Below, one piece after another: positions 1 to 7,624 of a DNA stretch of 28,799 nt. The notes under the pieces were generated by a model, which made no database searches, was not told the origin of the DNA, and worked only from the letters and a program-made list of their open reading frames with translations. The position numbers and the translations under genes are program-made. Positions within the stretch are counted from its first letter, which is position 1; every line of letters begins with the position of its first letter. The DNA is from an uncultured Eggerthellaceae bacterium (lineage in GTDB: Bacteria > Actinomycetota > Coriobacteriia > Coriobacteriales > Eggerthellaceae), in the NCBI GenBank assembly GCA_910588945.1, contig CAJUSF010000025.1:1-28799 (forward strand), read 5' to 3'.

Positions 1-48
1 CCCCGTTGTCCCACGCAGGACAACGGGGACGGGGGATGTTGTCCCACT
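1..48. repeat. REP-like hairpin at the window edge
   Basis: Positions 1-11 and 18-28 are perfect inverted repeats (CCCCGTTGTCC / GGACAACGGGG) around a 6-nt loop. The motif GTTGTCCCAC then recurs at about 39-48. GC-rich short palindromes of this sort lie between genes as REP elements in many bacteria. It sits 3' of the GrpB-family gene and could also help end its transcript, but no T-run follows. The repeat may continue beyond the window. Confidence 0.6.
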
Positions 49-649
49 AGTAGCGGCTTCCATATGCTCGTCGACCCTCTTTGCTCCAAGCACGCACGAA
101 TCCCGCTTTGCCATCTGTATACGCATCACGATCATGCTTGTATCTTTTACATAGCTCCAGCTTGAGAGCCTCATATTCGCGCGCAACATTCGGATGATCA
201 TTCAGATAATCTCTGAAGTAGAGCTCATCGTTGTCTCCCTTGTAATGCAAATGGATATGAAACACCTCATCCGCATACCCCTTCGTCGTATACCCGAGAT
301 TCATTGATATACGGGAAGACGACTCAGAAGACCCATAACAAGACTCAGACATTCTTATAAAACCGAGTGCTTCCAGCGATTCGGCTACGGCTGTCAGAGA
401 TTCGCCTACATCTACCTCGACCAAAACATCCACTATGTCTTTCGCCATGATGCCCGCAATCGCCGTGCTGCCGATGTGACTTACTCGAAGACCACAGACG
501 TTTTCAAGCGCACCGGTTAGTACAGCTTCGATCCTCTGATATTGCTGCGCCCAAGTTTCGCTTGGCTCTTCAAGAGAAATGGGAAACAACTCCCAAAGCT
601 CCTCAAGGCTCATTTCCATCAAAGATTTTATGCGCTTTTCAGTCCTCAC
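47..649 (-). CDS. GrpB/UPF0157 family protein (nucleotidyltransferase fold)
   Basis: A 200-residue protein with the GrpB/UPF0157 hallmarks: HIGSTAIAGIMAKDIVDVLV near residues 58-77 (the GS...D core of a nucleotidyltransferase fold), FHIHLHY near 130, then YFRDYLNDHP and a YTDGKAGFV motif near the end. Length fits the family. The substrate is unknown; relatives are thought to modify small molecules or RNA, and CoaE fusions exist in some species. Its start overlaps the end of the upstream GNAT gene by 11 bases, so the two are probably translated from one message. The second in-frame Met (residue 11) or third (residue 13) could also be the start. Family call is firm, function is not. Confidence 0.82.
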   Translation of the reverse strand: MRTEKRIKSLMEMSLEELWELFPISLEEPSETWAQQYQRIEAVLTGALENVCGLRVSHIGSTAIAGIMAKDIVDVLVEVDVGESLTAVAESLEALGFIRMSESCYGSSESSSRISMNLGYTTKGYADEVFHIHLHYKGDNDELYFRDYLNDHPNVAREYEALKLELCKRYKHDRDAYTDGKAGFVRAWSKEGRRAYGSRY

Positions 650-1211
650 TTATGCAGACCTTCATCCAGCGGCTTTTGGGCAAACATGTGAAATACTCGT
701 CGCGCGTATCCCCTATAAGCTCGCAAGGCACGCCTTTCTCAATATGGTCGAAGGTGAATCCGCACTTGCCCATGACGCGCTTCGATTTATCGTTGGAGTC
801 ATCGCATACGCACCAAATTTGCTGCACGTCCAGATCCTCAAATGCATGTCGAATGACTTCGCGTGATGCCTCCGGAATAAGTCCGCGCCCCCAGTAGGGC
901 TTACCGATCCAGTAGCCAAGCTCCGCCTCGCCTTCCGGTAGCGGCTTAGTGCCGCTCTCTTTGAAGAGCAGTCCGACGCTGCCGACGGGCTTGCCGGTTT
1001 CTTTGAGGATGACCGCATAGGTTTCTGGCGCAGATAGAACATCGCGAATGATCTCGCGACTGTTCTCGACATTCGCATGCGGCGACCAGCCCGCAATAGG
1101 GCCTATGTCCGGATCTTTCGCGTAACGAAACAACTCCTCCGCGTCGTCATCTTCCCATGGACGCAATATCAATCGCTCTGTTTGAAGCACTGCTTTCAGT
1201 CCTTTCTCCAT
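639..1211 (-). CDS. GNAT N-acetyltransferase (RimJ/RimL type)
   Basis: A 190-residue GNAT enzyme that should move an acetyl group from acetyl-CoA to an amine. The N-terminal LQTERLILRPWEDDDAEELF is the classic opening of the RimJ/RimL/ribosomal-protein type. The acetyl-CoA loop is seen as LGYWIGKPYWGRGLIPEA near residues 97-114, followed by VCDDSNDKSKRVMGKCGF, the usual asparagine/serine segment before the last strand. The substrate cannot be read from the sequence. It lies 38 bases after the SRAP gene and overlaps the GrpB-family gene, suggesting a three-gene minus-strand unit. Confidence 0.85.
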   Translation of the reverse strand: MEKGLKAVLQTERLILRPWEDDDAEELFRYAKDPDIGPIAGWSPHANVENSREIIRDVLSAPETYAVILKETGKPVGSVGLLFKESGTKPLPEGEAELGYWIGKPYWGRGLIPEASREVIRHAFEDLDVQQIWCVCDDSNDKSKRVMGKCGFTFDHIEKGVPCELIGDTRDEYFTCLPKSRWMKVCISED

Positions 1212-1249
1212 CTTTTCATAGACGAGTTTTCTACCATTGTCGATGTCGC

Positions 1250-1954
1250 TCAGATCGCAGGAGGCATCAACAATTCCAGCTGGGTGGCCTTTCGCGCACG
1301 CGGCTCAGTCGTGTCAGGGGGCAAGATATGACATACAGGCTGAGCATCCAATCGAACGGAACTGCGATCAGCAAGCTTTTGATAGTCGGAGCCAAACCAA
1401 AGAGGCAACTCATCCTGTTGCACTATGAGCGGCATGCGATGATGAATCGGTGACATGTCAGCATTGGCCTCGGTGGTCACCATCGAGAAATTCCCGCCTC
1501 TCCAGATACAGCCGATCAGGACGACGTTTTGCCCCGGAACGCGAAACTCATATTGGCACTTAAGTGGCTTCCCGGTCTTCGGCGAAGGGTAGGTCTCTTC
1601 ACGATGCGTTTCAAAGAACGCGGATACCGCTATGAGGCATCTTCTATGCTCCATAGACTCGCGCCAAGTCGGCTTCGCAGCGCTCTCGATGCGGGTGTTG
1701 AACACTACGCTAGGTTTCCAAGACTCCTCAAACCCCCAAGAAAGCTCACAGGCGGAAAGCGATCCGGCGACAAGGGCGGGAGATTCACGCGCCGTGTCGA
1801 ATGTAGGGATGATAAGTGGTGCAATCGACTTCGGATAGACCTGCGACCTTCGGGCGGGCCAATCCGGCTCGATGTTCAAAGGCGAGTTGATCTCGATCTT
1901 CCGGATGATCTCGAGCACCTCATCGAAGGTAAATATGATGCATTTTCCGCACAT
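1250..1954 (-). CDS. SRAP/HMCES-family abasic-site DNA-protein crosslink protein
   Basis: A 234-residue SOS response-associated peptidase (YedK/HMCES) homologue. Known members trap abasic sites in single-stranded DNA through a covalent bond to Cys2 after removal of Met1. All key residues are visible: Cys2, an Asn in FNTRIES (N86), a Glu in AFFETH (E115, normally in a YEW-like motif) and the IHHRMP histidine (H171). The segment at 41-60 is somewhat divergent but length is normal. It is the first gene of the presumed SRAP-GNAT-GrpB unit. I see no clear SOS (LexA) box in front of it, so damage control of this gene is unproven. Confidence 0.88.
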   Translation of the reverse strand: MCGKCIIFTFDEVLEIIRKIEINSPLNIEPDWPARRSQVYPKSIAPLIIPTFDTARESPALVAGSLSACELSWGFEESWKPSVVFNTRIESAAKPTWRESMEHRRCLIAVSAFFETHREETYPSPKTGKPLKCQYEFRVPGQNVVLIGCIWRGGNFSMVTTEANADMSPIHHRMPLIVQQDELPLWFGSDYQKLADRSSVRLDAQPVCHILPPDTTEPRARKATQLELLMPPAI

Positions 1955-2068
1955 GCCCCTATGCTAGCAGCTTTCAGGCAAAAGTAGTCCCGATATTGAT
2001 GCCATCATCCCCATCCCCTGAAACGCAATCGGCTTTCAGACATACACTTAATGGGTGCACATTATGGC

Positions 2069-2097
2069 GAACCATGCACTCAATGGGTGCATGGTTC
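2069..2097. repeat. Intergenic inverted repeat (hairpin)
   Basis: GAACCATGCAC at 2069-2079 is a perfect inverted repeat of GTGCATGGTTC at 2087-2097 with a 7-nt loop. AATGGGTGCA, part of the same sequence, also occurs as a direct copy at about 2050-2059. It lies 3' of the GNAT gene that ends at 2115 and 5' of the SRAP gene. A T-run is missing on both sides, so it is not a textbook terminator; it may be an operator for the SRAP unit. Confidence 0.45.
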
Positions 2098-2114
2098 TAA
2101 AACTTCGTGCCACC

Positions 2115-2615
2115 CTAGCGCAGTTGCTTCTCCATCTTCTCGTAGACCAGCTTCACGCCATCATCAAGCTCAATCACGCCGTGTCCGACAGTCTTGTAAC
2201 CCCTGTGCTCATATAAGCAAGCCGCTGGCAGCGACGCATCAATGCAGGCAACATCATAGTCGGCAGCTATTTCCTCTTCCAGCCGATCGATGATAAGCGT
2301 CCCGTACCCTCTGCCTTGAAACGCAGGGTGAACATACACACCGGTAATGTGGTTGCCATCGTAGCAGCCTGTTCCCACCACGCTTCCCGCATCGTCAAGC
2401 GCAACGCCCATATTCCCTGAAGCGATTCCCTCTCTCACATGTTCAAGGCAATGAAGATCACAGAAGAAATCAACGACCGCCTGAGGATAGTATTTCGGAT
2501 AAATTGCACGGATCGTGGTTTGCAGCACATTATGAATAGCCCCGGCATGCTCATCTGTCGCCGGCGCATATCGCATTGCACAAGTTTGTGGGTAGCAGGG
2601 CTTTTCAGTACTCAT
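2115..2615 (-). CDS. GNAT N-acetyltransferase
   Basis: A GNAT-fold acetyltransferase of about 166 residues. The opening MRYAPATDEHAGAIHNVL and the acetyl-CoA motif ITGVYVHPAFQGRGYGTLII are typical; the C-terminal YEHRGYKTVGHGV is the usual end of the fold. I chose the start at 2615 because AAAGG lies 7-8 nt upstream, whereas two earlier ATGs (2645, 2636) have no good ribosome site and would overlap the previous gene by up to 41 bases. With this start the overlap with the alpha/beta hydrolase is 11 bases, so translation is probably coupled. Substrate unknown. Confidence 0.85.
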   Translation of the reverse strand: MSTEKPCYPQTCAMRYAPATDEHAGAIHNVLQTTIRAIYPKYYPQAVVDFFCDLHCLEHVREGIASGNMGVALDDAGSVVGTGCYDGNHITGVYVHPAFQGRGYGTLIIDRLEEEIAADYDVACIDASLPAACLYEHRGYKTVGHGVIELDDGVKLVYEKMEKQLR

Positions 2616-3453
2616 CCGGGCGCCTTTCTCTGTCATCTTCTGCAATCACTTCATCAACGAATCGAGCGATCAGGTCATTCACGATGTCCGGCGCATCGCA
2701 GTTCGAGTTATGTCCCGCACATTCGATCCAATGCACTTTGTGACCAGTGCACCTCTCCCACTCGCGATTATAACGCTTGGCTGAACCTGCACCGTCTTTT
2801 TCGCCACAGATAAGCAACACTGGGTAGTCTATGTTATAGGTAAAGTCCTCCTCAACAGCCTCGGCTAATGCCTTATACCCATGTGTCGCCAAGTCGCAAT
2901 ACTCTTGCTTGCCGTAATCGAGCATCATCTCTCGCATCACCTGTTGCCCATAAGGGCTCGTTGCGGTGCCGGACGACCCAAGCTTAATAAGCGTCTTCCA
3001 TGGAATGGATAGATACATTAGCTTCGTATGCTTGAGGAGGAAGAGCTCCCAACTCGTATAGTATTTACGCTGAAGCGAGCATGAATCAATGGACACGAAG
3101 CCGCGCGCCGCACCCGGAAAGAGTTCCATGTAGACCTGAGCGATGTAGCCTCCGAGAGACTGCCCGATCAAAATAGGCACGGTTATGCCTTCGGCATCAA
3201 GGATCTCCTTTAGCCAGCGCGCCAGATCGCTCAGCGTCCAGTCAAGAGCGAAAGGACGAGATTGCCCATGAGAAGGCGCGTCCCACACAAGCACGTTCGC
3301 CTTGCCCTCAAAATACTCAATCTGCTTCTCGAAGAGCCTGTGATCCGCTGTGAGACCGGGAAGGAAAACAAGCCAAGGGCGCTCGCTATCCGCAGGGTCA
3401 GATATCCAATATGCAATCTCTCCACTAGGGGTTGCGAATATTCGCTTATCCAT
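2605..3453 (-). CDS. Alpha/beta hydrolase
   Basis: A 282-residue alpha/beta hydrolase. The oxyanion region LVFLPGLTADHRLF (about 28-41), the nucleophile elbow GQSLGGY (serine near 99), the acid in CGEKDGAGS and the late histidine in AGHNSNCD make up a full catalytic set. A lid region lies between about 125 and 190 (helical, SWELFLLKHTKLMYLS). There is no signal peptide, so it should act in the cytosol. The motif pattern is that of esterases or lactonases; the substrate is not evident. It is coupled to the downstream GNAT gene by overlap. Nothing in the sequence suggests loss of function. Confidence 0.85.
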   Translation of the reverse strand: MDKRIFATPSGEIAYWISDPADSERPWLVFLPGLTADHRLFEKQIEYFEGKANVLVWDAPSHGQSRPFALDWTLSDLARWLKEILDAEGITVPILIGQSLGGYIAQVYMELFPGAARGFVSIDSCSLQRKYYTSWELFLLKHTKLMYLSIPWKTLIKLGSSGTATSPYGQQVMREMMLDYGKQEYCDLATHGYKALAEAVEEDFTYNIDYPVLLICGEKDGAGSAKRYNREWERCTGHKVHWIECAGHNSNCDAPDIVNDLIARFVDEVIAEDDRERRPDEY

Positions 3454-3629
3454 GAATCGCGTCCTCCGATTTTCTTTTGAACGTCCTTCTTCCCAGCGTC
3501 CAGCGATCTGCTTAATAGCGCCCAGTGGGGAGGGACGGGCTATCGGGCGATAGTAACAGCACTTTCAACCTGCATCAAATAACAGACTCAAAAACTTACT
3601 GAATCGTACAACAGAGTCACCTTACACTA

Positions 3630-4052
3630 TTATTGACGCTGCTTTCTATTGGGTCGCCTTTTGATCGCAAGCAATCTCATATAGTCATCGAACTGCGAGT
3701 CATCCGTGGGCTCAAACATAATCCACTTACCATCGTGGAAGGTTTTCGCATCGTCGTAAGCCGATCGTATCGCCTCTGAATAGCTCGCCCTGTCCTCCTC
3801 GAACCTAGATCGCTCATCCTTACCAAGGATCACCATGAATCCAAAGCAGCCCTCTTTCGCATACAGCGCACAAAGTGTCTTCCCGCCACGACGGTACTTA
3901 TATTCCAAATCCCAGGCCTTACCGCCGCTGCCCCATGTTCTGTCCATCTCGTATTGTCCATCAATACATTCACAGAGCTGCATCCAGAGATCGTATTGCG
4001 ACTTATCTAAGAGGTCGGCGAGTTGCTCTCCGTATGATCGATCGTCACTCAT
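3630..4052 (-). CDS. DUF3788 family protein
   Basis: A 140-residue cytosolic protein that matches what I know of DUF3788: an N-terminal helix, WGSGGKAWDLEYKYRRGGKT near 40-60, a central GFMVILGKDERSRFE strand-turn and the conserved FHDGKWIMFEPTDD near 104-117. No function is established for the family; members often sit near GyrI-like or GNAT genes in gut anaerobes, as here. It is separated from the GyrI-like gene upstream by 118 bases that carry a direct repeat. No membrane segment or catalytic motif is apparent. Confidence 0.75.
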   Translation of the reverse strand: MSDDRSYGEQLADLLDKSQYDLWMQLCECIDGQYEMDRTWGSGGKAWDLEYKYRRGGKTLCALYAKEGCFGFMVILGKDERSRFEEDRASYSEAIRSAYDDAKTFHDGKWIMFEPTDDSQFDDYMRLLAIKRRPNRKQRQ

Positions 4053-4089
4053 TGCAATCCTCCATCGTAACTATAGTGGCAAAAGTGGC

Positions 4090-4147
4090 GACAATAGCGT
4101 CAGGTCGTATTATTGCATTCCGCGTGACAATAGCGTCAGATCATATT
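4090..4147. repeat. Two 22-bp imperfect direct repeats
   Basis: GACAATAGCGTCAGGTCGTA... at 4090-4111 recurs as GACAATAGCGTCAGATCATA... at 4126-4147, two mismatches, 36 bp apart (about three helical turns plus a little). They lie in front of the DUF3788 gene on its own strand side. Spacing and position would suit a regulator binding site, but no regulator is identified. Confidence 0.55.
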
Positions 4148-4170
4148 GCCGCTGGGTTCTTGGAAAGTCC

Positions 4171-4806
4171 CTATGCCTTCCTCACTGGAATACGAATGAC
4201 GGTCTTCAGGCGCTCGGGTGAAACACGCCGAGGGTCCGACAGATATATCTCGTGGTGATGTCGCTTGTCGCTCTCATCGAATACGTATCCCTCGGAAAGA
4301 GCGAACTCCTTCATGACTTGGATGGTCGCAGGCTCATCGTCATAAGAACCAATATGCATACACTGCACGCAGAGCCCCTCGTCGATGGTCAGCATCTCAA
4401 CCTCGGAGAAGTCGACCTTTTTCTTGCGAGACGCCTCCTCCTTTGCCCATTCAAACACATCGGGTGTTACGAACTCAGGCAGCCTGATGCAACTCACCCA
4501 CTCAAGCTCGCCTTTACGCTTGGGATCAAGCTGCCCGATGGCCTCGGGAAACGTCCAGAAGCCCTCTAGCGGAGGCACGACGTATGGGAAGTACCCCTCG
4601 ATGTCGTTGCCGGATTTGGGTGACATCTTGATGGCGAAGGAGATACCGTAAAGCTGCTGCATCGCGCGCTGATATTCGCCGTCCTCCTCGTTGGGATCGC
4701 CCTGCCCCCTCACAGCAACGTAGCTCATAGACGGAACCTCGACGATCGATGGCTTCTTTGAGGGTTGATAGAGATCCTTGTATTCCTTTTTGTAATCGAA
4801 TGTCAT
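4171..4806 (-). CDS. GyrI-like small-molecule-binding domain protein
   Basis: A 211-residue stand-alone GyrI-like (SOUL/AraC effector-binding) protein. Typical features are PSIVEVPSMSYVAVRGQGDP near 19-38, the FWTFPEA and GELEWVSCIRLPEFVT middle part, and the signature MHIGSYDDEPATIQVMKEF followed by HHEIYLSDPRRVSPERLKTV near 160-205. Relatives bind or hydrolyse small hydrophobic or cyclic molecules, or serve as effector sensors; there is no DNA-binding domain here. The start has AAAGGG six bases upstream. Family assignment is good, ligand unknown. Confidence 0.83.
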   Translation of the reverse strand: MTFDYKKEYKDLYQPSKKPSIVEVPSMSYVAVRGQGDPNEEDGEYQRAMQQLYGISFAIKMSPKSGNDIEGYFPYVVPPLEGFWTFPEAIGQLDPKRKGELEWVSCIRLPEFVTPDVFEWAKEEASRKKKVDFSEVEMLTIDEGLCVQCMHIGSYDDEPATIQVMKEFALSEGYVFDESDKRHHHEIYLSDPRRVSPERLKTVIRIPVRKA

Positions 4807-4897
4807 ATCAACCCTTTCTATTTGTTTGCGAATCGCCTTTATTATCCCAACAGTTTAACGACACTCGTCGAGATGTGAAGACCAGCAACAAATTGTG

Positions 4898-4920
4898 TCA
4901 AAGGGTCACATCAAATGGCA
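4898..4920. repeat. REP core, copy 1
   Basis: This site shares a 22-bp core, starting CAAAGGGTCACATC and ending AAATGGCA, with 23407-23428 and 28388-28409. It lies alone between the divergent GyrI-like and patatin genes, with no transposase sequence beside it. The other two copies adjoin a RAYT 3' end, so this copy is probably a dispersed REP moved by that family. Confidence 0.7.
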
Positions 4921-5052
4921 TCGACGCCGAAGGGATCGAGCAGAGCACACGAACGATCTTCGCGAAGCCCGACAATTTAGCTCTGGCGCCCGCTGAGGAT
5001 GCCGAATTGGATCGCTGCAGGCAGAGCGTTTGAGTAAGGACGAATCACAGCC

Positions 5053-5733
5053 ATGGCCAAAACATGCGTCATAGATGCCGGAGGTGGATTCCGCGGAATC
5101 TACGCAGCGGCAGTCCTCGATCGCTGCCTGGACGAAGGCATCTCGTTCGATCTCGGCATTGGCATCTCGGCCGGCAGCGCTAACATCGCCTCGTTCCTTT
5201 CCCGCCGAAAGGGCAGAAACTACCGCTTCTACACCGTATACGGCAAGCGCTGGCAATACGCCAGCCTACGCAACTTCCTAACGAAACGCAGCTATATCGA
5301 CATGGATTATGTATATGGAACGCTGAGCAACTCCGACGGCGAGGATCCTATGGACTACGACACGTTCATGGACAATCCCATGGACTTCATCGTAGTGGCA
5401 ACCAATGCCGAAACCGCTGAAGCCATCTACATCCCGAAGAGACAGATGAAGCGCGATGTCTACGACGCATTCAAGGCATCAAGCGCGATTCCGGGCATCT
5501 GTCGAGTTTATGAGGTCGACGGCGTCGCATGCTTCGATGGCGCGCTGAAAGATCTGATCCTTGTGCGGGTTCTTTACCAAGGCTGCGACAAGGTGGTTGT
5601 GCTGCTCACGAAGCCGAGGGATTTCATCCGCAAACCCGACGGCGACGAGAGACTCGCAAGACTGATACGCAAACGCTACCCGAAGGCCGCCGAGGCGCTG
5701 CGCAAACGAGCTGAGAATTACAACAAGGATTAG
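5053..5733 (+). CDS. Patatin-like phospholipase, apparently short at the C-terminus
   Basis: A 226-residue patatin-family lipid acyl hydrolase. The oxyanion loop GGGFRG (residues 10-15), the nucleophile GISAG (Ser39) and the catalytic Asp in FDGALKD (D162) are all present. Bacterial relatives (YjjU type, usually about 280-300 residues) go on for roughly 50 further residues after the region where this one stops (RKRAENYNKD). The usual DGG-x-DPIPV after the Asp reads DGALKDLILV here, another divergence. It is the only large plus-strand gene in the left half. A TAAGGA lies about 12 nt before the ATG. Its last four bases overlap the convergent CLC gene, so the tail may have been lost at a rearrangement. 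Activity is uncertain. Confidence 0.75.
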   Translation: MAKTCVIDAGGGFRGIYAAAVLDRCLDEGISFDLGIGISAGSANIASFLSRRKGRNYRFYTVYGKRWQYASLRNFLTKRSYIDMDYVYGTLSNSDGEDPMDYDTFMDNPMDFIVVATNAETAEAIYIPKRQMKRDVYDAFKASSAIPGICRVYEVDGVACFDGALKDLILVRVLYQGCDKVVVLLTKPRDFIRKPDGDERLARLIRKRYPKAAEALRKRAENYNKD

Positions 5734-6989
5734 CGACAATGGCGCGAAATTTCAAGCGTCGTGGGGTAAATACTTGACGATCGGGCAATTGAGTAGGCAC
5801 CTATCGTAGGTAGCGCAGACACAATCAACCCCACCGGGCCGAACAGCTCGAAGCTAAGCACAATAGCGGTAACAGGACAGTTGGTGCATGCAGCAAAGAA
5901 GGCTATCATGCCCATCTCCGTCACAGCTACTCCCCCTGAAAAAACTCCACCATCTGCAACAATGAACATCCAATCGATTGAAGAACCTAAGCATGCCCCA
6001 ATAGCGAGTATGGGCATGATTTCTCCACCCTTGTAACCGCCTGCAAACGTCAGCAATGTCAAAGCGAGCTTAGCGACAAATGCCCATGGAGGCAGATACT
6101 CACCAGACAGCGCTGATGTGACAAGCATCATGCCCGTACCACAATAGTCACGTATCGGCTCATAGTGCAAGATGTCGGCATATCCAAGTACGAGCGCCGT
6201 CACTACTCCACCCACTGCAAGCGCAAACACCGGCGACCCAAGGTGGCGGAGACCGCCCTTGAGAGCCTCCAACGCTTTGCAGAATACCACAGCCAGAACA
6301 CCCGATCCCACTGCTGAGGCAATCACGGTTCCTACCATACGATAGTCAAACAACCCGAAAACGTCTACTGAGGGTGAATCTAGGAATCTAATACCAGCCA
6401 TTGCTGTGATACCCCAAGCAATCAATGAAGTGAAGAGCGGCGCTACAACTTCGACAAGGCTAGCGGGACGCTTCCTGAGAGCCTCAAAGGAGAAGATAAC
6501 TCCAGCCAGAGGCGCACTCAACATGGAACCGAGTGCCGCTGCGGTAGCAGCAGGAGCAAACAGCCGTCCATACCGCTTTGCGACCTTTTCGCGGAACAAT
6601 CCGATCAGACCGCCGCTCATCTGAATGGCTGCCGCCTCCTTCCCTACCGAACCTCCGCACAGCACTGTGAGAAAGGTGCCTACAACGATGGCTGGAACCA
6701 ATGCGAGAGGTACACCTTCATCAGCTTTTGCTGCCTTAAGCACCCGTGCTGTGCTCCAAAGAAAATCCAAGTGTAGAACATAATAGAGACCGTAGGTCGC
6801 AATGCCTGCCACCGGCAAAACCCAAACAAAATAGGGGTAAGACAAAAACAGACACTCTGCCGAGTCGACAGCAAAACCCAATACAAGCGTCAGCAAACCG
6901 ATGATGCCACCTAGCGAACCAAGGGATAATGCTAAACAAACAATCTCCCTAATCCGCTGTGCTCGTTTCGAGCCCTCCCGACAAACCAT
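5730..6989 (-). CDS. CLC-family anion channel/antiporter, CLC-F-like
   Basis: A 419-residue polytopic membrane protein with CLC hallmarks: GGSVGKEAAAIQMSGG near 112-127, where E118 takes the gating-glutamate place of GREGP; PLAGVIFSFEA near 160-170; and GGYKGGEIMPILAIGACLG near 317-335. The GxKGGE form and the GTFLTVLCGGSVGKE context resemble the CLC-F branch (fluoride/proton antiporters) more than ClcA, and the serine loop GSGIP is missing. In known CLC-F proteins the glutamate of this GGE is functionally important; here it is E323. It is the last gene of the FHL operon, 44 bases after carbonic anhydrase, start with GGAG close by. Fluoride, chloride or another small anion remain possible substrates. 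Confidence 0.82.
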   Translation of the reverse strand: MVCREGSKRAQRIREIVCLALSLGSLGGIIGLLTLVLGFAVDSAECLFLSYPYFVWVLPVAGIATYGLYYVLHLDFLWSTARVLKAAKADEGVPLALVPAIVVGTFLTVLCGGSVGKEAAAIQMSGGLIGLFREKVAKRYGRLFAPAATAAALGSMLSAPLAGVIFSFEALRKRPASLVEVVAPLFTSLIAWGITAMAGIRFLDSPSVDVFGLFDYRMVGTVIASAVGSGVLAVVFCKALEALKGGLRHLGSPVFALAVGGVVTALVLGYADILHYEPIRDYCGTGMMLVTSALSGEYLPPWAFVAKLALTLLTFAGGYKGGEIMPILAIGACLGSSIDWMFIVADGGVFSGGVAVTEMGMIAFFAACTNCPVTAIVLSFELFGPVGLIVSALPTIGAYSIARSSSIYPTTLEISRHCR

Positions 6990-7033
6990 AACACTCCTGC
7001 ATTAACAAACAAAGCCGTTGAGAGCATATCGTC

Positions 7034-7603
7034 TCATTGATCTAGCATCTCGACACGGCCACTGCCTATATGGTACAAAGCAGCGAGAATAGTCAACTTA
7101 CCCTCATCCTCTCTTTTCCTGAGCTCCGGTGCATCTCTTAAGCGATGAGTAGATGCCAGCGTATTCAAGCAACACGCTTGTTTAATATCTCTTTCTCCTT
7201 GAATGGCTTGTGCGATTTGACTTGTCAGCGATATAAGACTCTCATCCTCACATCCCTCCACAACAGCACTTACTGCGCCACAGTGAGTGTGCCCAAGCAC
7301 CATGACAAGCGCAACATCCAGATGCTCAACCGCGTAAACAATGCTTGCAATTTGAGTCTCTTCAGCCACATTGCCAGCAACTCGCACAACGAAGAGATCA
7401 CCGAGTCCGCACATGAATATATCTTCTGGCACTACACGCGAATCAGAACAAGTGAGAACCACTGCTACGGGTTTCTGTCCCTGATCACGTAATCGTGCCC
7501 GCAAATCTGGAGAGATGTCACCGTCGGGCGCTTTTGCGCTCAAGTAAGCTGCATTCCCGTACATCAGTTTAGTTATGGCATCATAAGCCTTTTTCACAGC
7601 CAC
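7034..7603 (-). CDS. Beta-class carbonic anhydrase
   Basis: A 189-residue zinc enzyme interconverting CO2 and bicarbonate. Zinc ligands and partners are visible: CSDSR (Cys52, Asp54, Arg56) and GHTHCGAV (His105, Cys108). The start codon is GTG with AAGGGG seven bases upstream; the first ATG in frame comes later and would cut the conserved first helix. No signal peptide, so cytosolic. It follows FdhD by 21 bases in the FHL operon, where hydrating the CO2 made from formate would pull the reaction or supply bicarbonate. Several additional cysteines (C65, C143-144) are not part of the site. The family call is very secure. Confidence 0.93.
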   Translation of the reverse strand: MAVKKAYDAITKLMYGNAAYLSAKAPDGDISPDLRARLRDQGQKPVAVVLTCSDSRVVPEDIFMCGLGDLFVVRVAGNVAEETQIASIVYAVEHLDVALVMVLGHTHCGAVSAVVEGCEDESLISLTSQIAQAIQGERDIKQACCLNTLASTHRLRDAPELRKREDEGKLTILAALYHIGSGRVEMLDQ

Positions 7604-7624
7604 AATAATTCCCCTTAATAATTG

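Noticed and set aside
2069..2097. Rho-independent terminator for the GNAT/hydrolase unit
   Set aside because: The stem is perfect but no T-run follows on either strand.
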